Source of the DNA: Ziziphus jujuba
Lineage: Eukaryota; Streptophyta; Magnoliopsida; Rosales; Rhamnaceae
Length of the DNA: 64,000 nucleotides
Direction of reading: 5' to 3'
Assembly: GCF_031755915.1 (NCBI RefSeq)
Contig: NC_083383.1
Span: forward strand, 29,387,501-29,451,500
In this document: in pieces, positions 1 through 10,509 of the stretch
How positions within the stretch are numbered: position 1 is the first letter of the stretch
How the letters are laid out: every line of letters begins with the position of its first letter
The notes under the pieces: model-generated
Databases searched by the model: none
The model's input: only the letters and a program-made list of their open reading frames with translations
What the model was told of the DNA's origin: nothing
Position numbers and translations under genes: made by a program

Positions 1-374
1 AAAAAGCAACCACTTGTGACATTATCAAAACTGAATCTGAGTTTGTAGCTGCATCATGTTGTGCTTGTCAAGTTCTTTTGCTAAGAAGACTTCTTGAAGA
101 ACTGAAGTTCAAGCAAGAATGTCCTACACAAATCTATTGTGATAATAGTTTAACTATCAAGCTGTCTAAGAATCCTGTTCTACATGGAAGGTGCAAGCAT
201 ATTGATGTGAGATATTATTCTCTAAGAGATCTTATAAAAGATGATGTCATTGAGCTTGAATATTGCAGATGTGAAGATCAGGTTGCAGATATCTTTACTA
301 GACCTCTAAATTCAGTAACTTTTTTTAGGCTAAGGAAGCTGCTTGGGGTTTGTAATATGGAGAATGCAACTTGA
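1..374 (+). pseudogene. Ty1/copia RNase H domain, 3' end of a pol gene
   Basis: The reading frame encodes the C-terminal RNase H region of a Ty1/copia polyprotein: the block around TESEFVAAS and ACQ, then YCDNSLTIKLSKNPV and the terminal RCEDQVADIFTRPL. These are the standard family landmarks for the end of pol. The frame before base 29 (KQPLVTLS) is offset by one base from the frame after it, so at least one frameshift is present and the copy is non-functional. The element starts outside the window, so its gag, protease, integrase and polymerase are not visible. A polypurine tract and LTR follow directly. Confidence 0.88.
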
Positions 375-405
375 GTTATTAAACTAGATGTTTAGAACAT
401 AAGTT

Positions 406-682
406 TAAAGGAGAGATTGTTGGAAATTTATATTGACCTGGTCTTTAGGAAGTTTGTTTATTGTTGAGTACATGTTCAATTTTGTTGGGTAATGTCTAGT
501 CTTTAACTAGTCTTTAAGAATATTGTTACTGTAGCATAGTGGTCCTATTTTTATGTATTACTCGGTTGAGTTTGTTAGATGTAATGTCTATATAAGCACT
601 GCTCTTTGAATAAAAGAGTATCTTTCAATGTTATATGTTTTTCTATCTTATGTGATTTATTCTCTACTTTAGTTTTTTATCA
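406..682 (+). mobile_element. Polypurine tract and 3' LTR of the left-edge copia element
   Basis: A purine run (AAAGGAGAGAT) ends at base 417 and is followed by TGTTGGAAATT, the usual TG start of an LTR. A TATA-like CTATATAAGC near 588-597 fits an LTR promoter. The 5' partner LTR is outside the window, so the right end (a CA near 682) is a guess. Confidence 0.6.
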
Positions 683-2517
683 CTATACCTATTATCAAAA
701 AGGATTCTAAAGTTGAATATATTTTTTGACTCTCTATTTTGCCCTCAATTTCAATTGAATGTTTCAAGTTCCAAAATTTTCGATTGATTGTCTCTATTTT
801 CCTATTGGTTTCAACTTAGGCTCCATCTTTATTTTATTTTTTTTCAATTAAGATTCTCAATTTTAGTTTTCTCTTTCAACATGGATAGAATCTAATTAAA
901 GAAAATTTTTACTCAATATAGATGTTTTACTAGAAGTCAAAAAAAAAATTATTAACTTAAAATATTAAAAACTAAACAAAATTCCCTACTATAAAGGTTA
1001 ACTATACAATTTCCAAATTAAAATAAAACTAAAATTAAAGATCTCAATTAAAAAAAATAAAAATAAAAATGAAATAATAAAATATTCACAAAGGCGGTAA
1101 CCAAATGAAAAAAAAAAAAAAATGATCCCTAAGAAAAGAAAAAAGAATGAAATCGAAAAGCAAAACAAAGAATGAGATAAAAAAGAGCAAGGAATTAAAT
1201 TAAAAGAAAAAGAAATAAATGATACAGATGAAAAGAAATAAAAAAAAAATGTAATAAAGAATCAAATTAAAAAAATAATAAAATATAAAAAAAGTCAGCC
1301 GCATGGGCATCAAACTAACGCTATTTGGCTTTCCACATGGCCTGGAGTAAATGATCCCTCACCATCGGGCGAGTTGAAATAATCCGGTAACAAGAGCATA
1401 CCAAAGGATTTTTTAAATGTATTATACTTTTTATTTAAAAAAATAATATTTTAAAAAAATTTTAATGGATTTTTATTTTGATTTTTTAATATAAAAAATT
1501 TGTTTGGTTTTCCAAATGTAGAGAATTAAAATTATTTTTTATTTCAATATTATATAAATTTAATTGAATATAGTATATGTTCTTATGCCATTATTATAAT
1601 ATTTAAAAAATAGATAATTTATATAAAAAAGAAAAACTACAAATAAAATAATAAAGAACATAAATAGAAAATTTTGTTAAAGAATATTTTTAAATTTTAT
1701 TAATTATTTTAAAAGATGCTTTTTATATAAAAAATATAATTTTTTATTTTAAAGCGTCATTTGGAGATACTCTAACAACATTATTTTGGAGTTTGAGATT
1801 TTATAATCCTATCCATTATAGTCATCAAACGTGGGTTTAGGGACAATTTTAACCCAGTCCATCATTCCAAACACACAAGTGACGGCTCAACTAGTTTTGG
1901 AGTAAACAAAATGAGAATAATAATAACAATAAAAAGAAATTGTACTTATAAAGTAAAATTAACTCCATGCAGTTCCTAAAAAAATTTATATCATAATAAT
2001 ACCCTTATTAAATCTTTTTCTTATTTTTGGCTTTCAAAAAGTCTTTTAATTTATTTTAATGTCTTCTTCTCCAAACACAACATGCACCAGAGGAATGCCA
2101 ATCTGGTGGAGGCTGTTACCGGACCTCCATTAAGTTACTGGCAGTTTTTCGATGGCGTTGATACCAAATATTTCTCTTTTATATATATACTAGGCATAGG
2201 CATGGCCATGTTGCATGGACCACTATTTAATAGTATTAAATATTATTTTATTAATTTTTTGTTAGGTATAAAATTAAAAATTTATTGGATTAATTTATAA
2301 TAAATATCTAAAATATTAAAATTAAACTATCAATTTTAAAAAAAATTTATTCAAAAAATAAAATAGTACATATAACTAAAATTAGTAAGCATGTATTAAT
2401 ATTGTTATTATTTTTTTGATAAATTTTAAACATTTTTATTTGTAACAAAATAAAACAATTATGATCTCTCTCTCTCTATTGCAATAAAATGGACGAGAAG
2501 ATAGAGTCATTTTCTCC

Positions 2518-2559
<42 letters not shown>

Positions 2560-2640
2560 TTGTCTCTCTAAAAGCCTTTCTTCTCTTGGGATTGACTTTA
2601 CTTTGAGACACTGGTTTTGAGAGAGAAGACTCATCACTTA
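683..2640. other. AT-rich intergenic DNA without a recognisable gene
   Basis: Long A- and T-rich stretches with many stops in all frames. The short open frame at 2082-2300 has no recognisable domain. A CT dinucleotide array lies near the right end. I see no gene. Confidence 0.7.
2521..2557. repeat. (TC)n microsatellite
   Basis: Uninterrupted TC dinucleotides, about 18 units, following a CT-rich leader. Confidence 0.95.
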
Positions 2641-3487
2641 TGGGTGTATTTAATTTAGAATTTGAAAAATTTTAAATTTTTTAAAAATTTAGAAGTATTC
2701 GATTTAGATTTTATAGGAGTCCATACAAGTCTAATGATATTAAATTCAGATTTTTGTATTCAATTAGAAGAATTTTGTAGAATTCTTTTAAAATTTAGTG
2801 GTATTCAAAAAATCATTGATTTTAAAATACTTTAAAGGGAGTGTATTCAATCTAGAATTTGAAAGATTTTAAAAGTGTTTAAAAGTTTGTAGGTATTCGA
2901 TTTAGATTTTAAAGAAGTCTATACAAATCCAATGATATTCAATTCAGATTTTAATGGATTTTATAAAAATCTATTAAAATCCAGGTGTATTCAATTAGAA
3001 TTTTGTAAAATTTTTTTGAAATCTAATAGTATTCAAAAAGTCATTGATTTTAAAAGATTTTAAAAAATGATGGATTTTAATAGATTTGAAAGAATTTTAA
3101 CAGTGAAATTGTGAAAAAAAGTTGTCAATATGAAATCCAGTCTTAATCCCAAAGATTTCGTTAGATTCTTATAAATTCTTTAAAAAATTTATGAAATTCC
3201 ATTATAATTCATCAAATCCTATAAAATCTATAACTCATTTTAAATCCATTAAAGTTTAGATTGAATACATCTTCTAAAAAATGATGGATTTTAATGGATT
3301 TAAAAGGATTTTAACAGTGAAATTATAAAAAAAATTGTCAATATAAAATCCAGTTTTAAACTCAAAGATTTCATTGGATTTTTATAAAATCTTTATGGAG
3401 TCTGTAGAATTTCATAACAATTCATCAAATCATCTAAAATCTATAGCTCTTTTTAAATCTATCAAACTTTAAATGGAATACATCCTC
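2641..3487 (+). mobile_element. Outer MITE copy, Tourist/PIF-Harbinger-like, split by a same-family insertion
   Basis: Starts TGGGTGTATTTAATTTAGAA and ends AATACATCCTC, so the ends are inverted repeats. It is flanked by the trinucleotide TTA at 2638-2640 and 3488-3490. The left arm (2641-2835) and right arm (from 3275) are separated by a complete copy of the same family. The TTA duplication suggests the PIF/Harbinger (Tourist) group; no coding capacity is present. Superfamily assignment is inferred. Confidence 0.65.
2836..3274 (+). mobile_element. Inner full-length MITE copy nested in the outer copy
   Basis: A 439-bp unit starting AGGGAGTGTATTCAATC and ending GAATACATCTTC, flanked by TAA at 2833-2835 and 3275-3277. 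Its interior repeats the outer element (for example ATGATGGATTTTAATAG and TTGTCAATATGAAATCCAG recur about 210-215 bp downstream in the outer right arm), which shows the two are family members. Confidence 0.65.
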
Positions 3488-3490
3488 TTA

Positions 3491-4351
3491 ATTTCCTTCT
3501 TTAGGTAAACCTATGGAAAATTGAAAATTCTTTTACCTTTTATGTTTTGTTTTTTCCTTTCTTTTTCCTAGATTTCTCTGAGTTATTCCGTTTATGGGGT
3601 TGGTTTTATGGTCTAATTTGCTTTATGCTTTTTCTGGGTTTGATTTTGTTTTGCAGTTTTTTTGTGGGTTTTTAGTGTTTTTCTCAAACTCTGATCGATT
3701 TGTGAAGCTGGAAACTTTTTCTTTCAGTTGATGTATGTTTTATAGCATGTTTTTGTTGAGTTTTAGAGTTTTATGGGAACAAAACTGGGTTTGTATCAGG
3801 TGGACTTTTCATCGACTTATTTGTATAGTTTCTAAACAAGTTCCAGAAAATTTTTTTGTGGATTTCTTTCTTTTTCCTCTTCCTTTTTTTTTTTTTTGAA
3901 TAGTTTTTCCTCAAATTTCATAGCTACAAAGTTTGTCTGTCTCTATCTATTATACCACGAGATCTGATTTTCAGATGATATGATTGTGGGGAAGGGAATT
4001 CTATATGCTGATATTAAGATTGTTGCCACTATAATGAATGAAAAACACATAAAAAAAATTCTGTATATACGTGTATTTTTTCTGGAAATGATATGATTCT
4101 GTTTTCATGCATGTTTTAAATGATTTACAACTTCTGTTTGGGGTACTTGATCTATTTTCGAAGAGAGAGAGTATGTATGTCTATTGTTTAAGAGGAGTCA
4201 GCGCTTTTTCGTCGCTTTTATAGACAGCACACATTTCAAGGACCAGTAGAGAGTATATTGAAGGCAAAGTAAAAACTGATGGGAATTTTGGTAATATCAA
4301 AGGGGGTTCGAAAACCTGTAACAGTTATGGACATTCCGCTTTTTATATGTA

Positions 4352-4385
<34 letters not shown>

Positions 4386-4448
4386 ATGAAACTTGACAAA
4401 TGAATTCCAAATTTAGCAAAAAAAGAAATATATTTAATGAAACTTTTA
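3491..4448. other. Intergenic DNA, T-rich, with a (TA)n tract
   Basis: T-rich sequence with no supported coding frame. A (TA)n run occupies about 4353-4382. Confidence 0.6.
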
Positions 4449-4883
4449 GGGATATATTTAATTTAGAATTTGATGGATTTAAAATGAGTTATATACTTTA
4501 AAAGATTTGATGGATTGTTATAGAATTCTACCGACTTCATAAAGATTTTATAAGAATCCAATAAAATCTTTGAGTTTAAGGCTGGATTTTATATTGACAA
4601 TTTTCTTCATAATTTTACTATTAAAATCTTTTCAAATCCATTAAAATCCATCATTTTTAAAATATTTTAAAATCAATGACTTTTTGAATACTATTAAATT
4701 TTAAAAAAAATTTATAAACTCTTAATTGAATACACCTAGATTTTAATGGACTTTTATAAAATTCATCAAAACCTGAATTGAATATCATTAGATTTGTATG
4801 GATTCTTTTAAAATCTAAATCAAATACATTTAAATTTTTAAAAACTTTTAAAATCCTTCAAATTTTAAATTAAATACACCCCT
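4449..4883 (-). mobile_element. Third MITE copy of the same family, inverted
   Basis: A 435-bp unit starting GGGATATATTTAATTTAGAA and ending AATACACCCCT, flanked by TTA at 4446-4448 and 4884-4886. Read on the minus strand it matches the start of the copy at 2641 (TTTAATTTA followed by an ATTTGA block), so it lies in the opposite orientation. It is non-coding. Confidence 0.65.
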
Positions 4884-5028
4884 TTAAAGTTGAAAGTTTT
4901 CAATTTTTTCTAAAAAGAACTTTGGCAAGCAGTGGCTGTGCCTACTGATGTGAAGGTCACCAATGAAAGCCGATTGCTGTGGGTTGATTGGAGTGTTGCT
5001 CTAATTCACATTTTCACATTCACTACCA

Positions 5029-5033
<5 letters not shown>

Positions 5034-5083
<50 letters not shown>
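5034..5083. repeat. (TC)n microsatellite
   Basis: About 24 TC units. The open frame running through it (4932-5210) is a product of the repeat and is not called as a gene. Confidence 0.95.
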
Positions 5084-5088
<5 letters not shown>

Positions 5089-5617
5089 TGAGAATCAAAC
5101 GCTCATTATATAACTCTATAAAAGTTCAAAAACCCAGCTCACAAAATCATCAAAGAATTATTTTGATTTATTTATATCTACAAAGAAAAAATTATTTATC
5201 TAAAGTCTAAGCTAGTGAGAGAGGCAAACACACCTTAATAAAATAAATAAATAAATAAATAAAACAATAGCAATACTTAAAAAAAAAAAAAAAAGAAGAA
5301 GAGAGGTTATGGGATGTTTTGTTAATTTCACATTGCAAAAAGTACTTCTCTAATAAAACTCCCCATCCCAGCTGCATTTTCATGAATTATAATCTTTATT
5401 GAGATATAAGAGAGGTCAACATATCCATTTTTCTTTATTTTTTAAGTTTTTATTAATCTTCAAGCAAGATGAATGGAAAGAAAAAAATTTTAAGAGTATA
5501 TTTACTAATTAAAACGTTTATATCATGAGTATTTTTTGTAAACGAAAAATTATAATTAAGCTCGTTTCTTTTTATTTTATTTTTATTAGGGCTTAGGGTT
5601 TAAAGTTGGTGTGGGTT

Positions 5618-5625
5618 TGACGTCA
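5618..5625. promoter_or_regulatory. TGACGTCA palindrome upstream of the UGT gene
   Basis: A perfect TGACGTCA lies 128 bp upstream of the first ATG of the glycosyltransferase. This is the consensus recognised by plant bZIP factors of the TGA/C-box type. Regulation by it is inferred from position only. Confidence 0.4.
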
Positions 5626-5753
5626 TGAGCTTTTATTTTTATACCTAAGTTTTAGTTTTATTTTTCAAAATATACAATCATTTAATAAAGATTTTACCTA
5701 CCACTTGTACCACTTTTACTTACTTCTAATTATAAAGAGAGGTTGAGAGAGAG

Positions 5754-7268
5754 ATGTTAAATGATTCATCAATGGCTACCCAACACAGGCAGCAACATGA
5801 TCAAAACAAAAATGGTGGTCTCAAAGGGACCGGGTCGGTGATTGTGATCATGGTCCCTTTCTCACTGCAAAGCCATATGAACCAGCTCTTACAACTCTCC
5901 TGTCTCATTTCTTCCTACAATGTTCCCGTTCATTATCTTGGATCCACCTTCTGCAATTCCCAAGTAAGAAACCGTGTTCATGGTGGTTCAAACCCTGTCG
6001 ATCAATATTTGTCAAAAATCCACTTCCATGACTTCCCAATTCCTCCTTACGTCTACGAGGACGAGGACGGGTCCGATTCGAACTCTTCAGACAATTTCCT
6101 ACCATGTTTTCATGTCACAGAGCATCTTCGCCAGCCATTCTTCGCTCTTCTCCAACAACTTTCCTCGAAAGCAAGAAGAGTTGTCATCATCCACGACGTT
6201 TTGACATCTTCTGCAGTTCAAGATGCGAGATCCGTAGCCAATGCAGAGTCCTACACTTTCAACTGTGCCTCTGCCTTCAACATCTTCTCACACTATTGGG
6301 AAGAAATGGGAAAACCTTCCCAAATCGGTGGACATGAAATATCGATCCCCATTAATAATCTTTACCTTCCATCTGTTCTAGAAGGGCTAACTCCCGAGTC
6401 AATAAGAAAGATGGATCATGAATATCAGTTTCTGGGATCTAGATCCGGAGAGCTCTACAATACTAGTAGATCCATAGAAGGAAATTTTCTCGGGCTTCTC
6501 TCCAAATTAACTGAGACGACCATATCCAACGAAAAAAAGATCAACATTTGGGCAATGGGGCCTTTGAATCCCGTCACAATATCATCCAAGGTAAGCAGTA
6601 CTGGCCGCAGAGATAAATGTTTGGAGTGGTTAGATAACCAAAAGCCAAACTCTGTCATGTACATTTGTTTCGGAACCACAATTTCGATGACCAATGATCA
6701 GATCGAACAAGTGGCTGTTGGGTTAGAGCAAAGTGGGACAAAGTTCATCTGGGTTTTCAGAGATGCAGATAAAGGAGATCATTGTACAAGAGCTAGAGCT
6801 TGTTGTAGAAGCCCATCCCTTCCACAAGGGTTTGAGGAGAGAGTTGAAGGAGAAGGAATGGGGATGGTGGTGAGGGGTTGGGCCCCACAACCTCAGATTC
6901 TTGGGCATCCATCAACAGGAGGATTTATGAGCCACTGTGGGTGGAACTCTTGCATGGAAAGCATCGGCATGGGAGTTCCTATAGCTGCTTGGCCAATGCA
7001 TTCGGATCAACCTAGGAATGCCATACTTATAACTCTATTGCTTAAAGTTGGTGTGAGTGTTGGGGATTGGGATCAGATTGCCAAAAAACAGTTGGTGAGC
7101 TCGTCAATGATAAGCAAATCTGTGAGGACATTAATGGCTTCTGATGAAGGAGATGAGATGAGGAAAAGGGCTGCAGATTTAGGCGCTGCACTTCGAACTT
7201 CTACTGATGAAGGAGGAGTTTCTCGCATGGAGTGGGACTCTTTCGTCAAACACATCCTAAGATCATAG
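5754..7268 (+). CDS. UDP-glycosyltransferase, zeatin O-glucosyltransferase-like
   Basis: Predicted family-1 glycosyltransferase that moves sugar from a UDP-sugar to a small acceptor in the cytosol; closest relatives I recall are zeatin O-glucosyltransferases, which conjugate cytokinins. It is one intronless frame of 504 residues. The N-terminal domain carries VPFSLQSHMNQLLQLS with the likely catalytic His41 and partner Asp148 in VVIIHD. The 44-residue PSPG box spans Trp376 to Gln419, including HCGWNSCMESIGMGVPIAAW and ending HSDQ; the final Gln usually accompanies UDP-glucose use. The motif before the box is QSH rather than the common QGH. The start is uncertain: ATG 5754 is first, but the ATG at 5772 (MATQHR) resembles relatives better, and a TATAAAG at 5731-5737 would favour it. 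An AATAAA lies at 7412-7417. It looks intact. The acceptor cannot be read from sequence. Confidence 0.9.
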   Translation: MLNDSSMATQHRQQHDQNKNGGLKGTGSVIVIMVPFSLQSHMNQLLQLSCLISSYNVPVHYLGSTFCNSQVRNRVHGGSNPVDQYLSKIHFHDFPIPPYVYEDEDGSDSNSSDNFLPCFHVTEHLRQPFFALLQQLSSKARRVVIIHDVLTSSAVQDARSVANAESYTFNCASAFNIFSHYWEEMGKPSQIGGHEISIPINNLYLPSVLEGLTPESIRKMDHEYQFLGSRSGELYNTSRSIEGNFLGLLSKLTETTISNEKKINIWAMGPLNPVTISSKVSSTGRRDKCLEWLDNQKPNSVMYICFGTTISMTNDQIEQVAVGLEQSGTKFIWVFRDADKGDHCTRARACCRSPSLPQGFEERVEGEGMGMVVRGWAPQPQILGHPSTGGFMSHCGWNSCMESIGMGVPIAAWPMHSDQPRNAILITLLLKVGVSVGDWDQIAKKQLVSSSMISKSVRTLMASDEGDEMRKRAADLGAALRTSTDEGGVSRMEWDSFVKHILRS

Positions 7269-7825
7269 CTTTTCATATTTCATATATATTTCTCATATAA
7301 TGCTATATAAGTTTTTCTTTCTAAATGTTATGTTTATGTTTTTTCCTCTTCCTTTTTTTTTTTTTTTTTTTTTTTTTGCTTTTTCAGCCTTGTCTTGTAG
7401 TTTGATTAATTAATAAAATCATGTTTCCAAATAATTGTTTTTTTATTGGACTTTATAAATAAAATTTCTACCGCCCTTCAAAATGAATCTAGTCTTGATA
7501 CCATAAAAACTTGGTGATGAGTTAACTAGAACATTTCCAACCTAAACTAATTTGAATTGTTATGTATGTTACATATAAATTAACGGTATTAATATCCATT
7601 ATGAAATATCTTATTTATTGATCATAGTTCATATTTAAAATGACTATCAATTAATATTACATATTTTATTCAATTTTTTTATTTTTTTAAATCTTTAAAA
7701 AATTGATTTCTTTTCAAAAAATTTACAGTATCCCTATATTTTTGTAGAATTTTTTCATGTTAACATTTATGGTTGTTATGTTTGTGAAATTAAAGTTTTG
7801 ATCATCTCCTCGGTATCCTACCTAG

Positions 7826-8791
7826 TGTCACGGTCCTACATTTTATGCAGCGGAATAGACCGTGCGGCGCCAAGACTCTCCAGTCATGGCCAGCCTTTTC
7901 ACTATCCGAGTTCATATATCGACCCATCTGATACCAATTGTATGCTCATGAGGTTCCCATAGTCGTCATGGCTCATGTCGCTCAGCAAGCTAGCCCGATG
8001 GCCTTGCGCCCACTCGGTAGCTTGTTACTCAATCTTGTGCCAAGATCTAGCCAGCAACCCATCTCTTCACTCGGGCCTTGGTCCATGCACATCTCGAATA
8101 GCATCCGACCCTAGAGCATGCACACCAGCATCATGCCAACATGCCCTCAGGGTAGCGACACAAGGTTGGAAGCCCACATATGAATGTCACCCGATGGCAC
8201 GGTGTCGCCCCGTCCGTGCCTATTTAGCTTCCGACCCTCTTGAGCGAGGCAGAACCCGAGCCCCCGCTCATTGGCACATTTGCCACAACCTTGTAACAAA
8301 GGCCTACGTGTGTTCTTGGCATAGCCGATAGAAAACGGCATAGCGAATGCTACACTTAGCCTCTGACACAGGAGTGACGCGCAATACCAGCTCATAGCGC
8401 CTACCGGTACTGTCCTCGGGACTCCCTGTCCCTCGGAGACATATGCCCACCTTCGTGGCACTATATGTCCGCCCCATGGCTTGCCGTCGCCCATGGGAAG
8501 CTCGCTTAGCCCAAGCTAGAAGCCGGAGCCGGGGGCCGTGGAGAGCCAACACGGACCACCCCCCTAAAGAGCTTATTGAGCCATTTCCATTCTGGCAGCC
8601 ATAGATATCACTTTGTGCGAGGAATCATAATGGGGTTTTCTCTAGCAAACCTTCACATCTTGGCTTGCCATTCGATATGCACCATCCTAGTGACATTCTT
8701 AAGAACTTCCCACGGCCCGGGATCGAAGATCCCGACCTTCAAATATTTACGAAAATGCCACTAGGCCATTCCAAAGGTGCGGACCGTCACA
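7826..8791 (-). repeat. 3' LTR (in minus-strand sense)
   Basis: 966 bp, matching 10510-11475 base for base in the parts compared. The polypurine tract abuts its right side. It contains a CTGATACCA motif at 7928-7936 that resembles a primer-binding site on the minus strand. Confidence 0.9.
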
Positions 8792-8804
8792 TCCTCCCCC
8801 ACTT
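8792..8804 (-). other. Polypurine tract of the non-autonomous LTR element
   Basis: Minus-strand AAGTGGGGGAGGA directly precedes the TGTGACGG start of the 3' LTR. Such a tract primes plus-strand DNA synthesis. Confidence 0.8.
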
Positions 8805-9509
8805 CATTACGTCGATGCCCTCATCGACGTGCCCGCTGGCTATCCTCAAGACTCCTGCACTCCGCGCAACACCTTTCATCCACATAAGCTCTTCAGGCTC
8901 AAACTCAAGATCCTGCATACTTCGTCCCTCTACCTCTGTAGAATCACCCCCGTGACGACCTTCGCGCACCCACTCTTGGACTTGGCCAAGGACCTACTGC
9001 ATGCATTCACCCAAACTCAAGCTTTCCTCAAAACGTGCACCTCCTTGTGCATAAATTAGTGCTTCGCCCCGCACTTTCAGCTCGATATGCAGATGGTGTC
9101 CCCCCCTCGGACATATTCTGCCTCTTGTGTATCTCGCTGGCACCCTAGCCAGACTCATGTCCCCCTTGGACAAATGCTTTCTTCACTTGTTGGCATCACT
9201 CTTAGCCAACTTCATGTCCCTTCTTGGACGAATAGCTTCCCGAGCTCCAAAGTAAGGCATCCTCTTGCCTTCAAGGTCCTCTCGTGGACCGAACTCTACC
9301 AAATAATCCGATGGTGACATTGACCCTCTCATCGAGCACACCGTCTCCTCTCAGGTGGTGCCCTTACGTCAACTATCCCAACGGTACCCAAACTCGAGAG
9401 TTCTTCATGTGGTAGTTCTCCTCTCTCTCTTGAACTCCACTTCATGCTTTTTTGGCACTCTGTTGCCGTGACGAGCTAAGTTTCCCTTCTTAGCTCTTGT
9501 TCCCGCGCT

Positions 9510-9711
9510 CAAATTTCCATCTCCACGATGGTGAGGTGCTAGCAATTCTCAAGCTAGCTTTGCCTTCTCCAAAGGCAAATTTATGCACAACATCCCTTGA
9601 GTGTGCATCTCAAATTTCCATCTCCACGATGGTGATGTGCTAGCAATTCTCAAGCTAGCTTTGCCTTCTCCAAAGGCAAATTTATGCACAACATCCCTCG
9701 AGTGTGCATTT
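9510..9711 (-). repeat. Tandem duplication, 101-bp unit, inside the LTR element
   Basis: Two adjacent copies starting CAAATTTCCATCTCCACGAT at 9510 and 9611, differing at only a few positions (for example GGTGAGGTG versus GGTGATGTG). Confidence 0.88.
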
Positions 9712-10494
9712 ATCCTTGTGGCTTCCAAAGCCAACCCTTGCGCAAGTGGCATCCTCTTCCCGACGAGTTACCACATCTTGAATGGAGGTCCTCTATTCTG
9801 CGACCTCCTTATTTCGGCTGTTGACACCTAGTGTCGTCTTGAACTAAGTCCTTTCCTTAGTTCTTTGCCTCAATCTTGCTCACTTTTGTATCTCGGCTCC
9901 TCCTCTGAGCCAGTTTTGCCCTCTGGCAAATTTACAGTGCTCCACGCATCCACTCGTCTTGACTTCTCATTCGCTTCGACAAGGTTGTCTTTTCTCTTGG
10001 ACAAACGTGGCCCTCTGCCACCCAGCCGCACTGGCTTGCTCTTTCTTCCCCACTCTTTGTGGCTGTCAAGACTCTTCGTCAAAATGGATCTATTTTTGGT
10101 ATTTTCTGTAATTCTTAAGACCAATACCCCAAAAGAAACACATGGCTAACAAGCCCTCAATTATTCAAGAGAACTGCACTACTTACGGCTTGTGCTCTCA
10201 TTTAACAACGCATGAATTCCTTTCTGAGCACCAGTCACTTATTCCAAATGCTTGTCCCATTCATGAACTTCGCATTTGCCTCGCTGCTCGAGCATCCAGT
10301 TAAAGATATTTGTATCGCACACTGGTACTCGTTTGGTGAACATCCCCACATCATGTTCAAGTTGGGCATGCTGCCACAACTAACCACGCTCCATGCAAGA
10401 ACGCCCCCTTCACAGTAGCATCGGGGTTCTACGGATCCAAGCATCACCAACCAATACCATCCGTTCCTCGGTTCGCCTATTGCAGGACAAACCG

Positions 10495-10507
10495 GGCTCT
10501 GATACCA
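10495..10507 (-). other. Primer-binding site, initiator tRNA-Met type
   Basis: GGCTCTGATACCA on the plus strand reads TGGTATCAGAGCC on the minus strand, two bases inside the LTR. This is the common plant retrotransposon complement to the 3' end of initiator tRNA-Met. Confidence 0.88.
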
Positions 10508-10509
10508 CT

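Noticed and set aside
4932..5210. 92-codon open frame with a Leu-Ser repeat
   Set aside because: It is created by the (TC)n microsatellite and has no other protein-like feature.
7975..8764. Several open frames repeated exactly at 10659-11448
   Set aside because: They lie in the LTRs of a retrotransposon on both strands; the duplication is explained by the LTR pair, not by gene copies.
8829..10450. Multiple 60-94 codon frames inside the non-autonomous element
   Set aside because: Overlapping frames on both strands with no retroelement or host domain; they reflect higher GC content.
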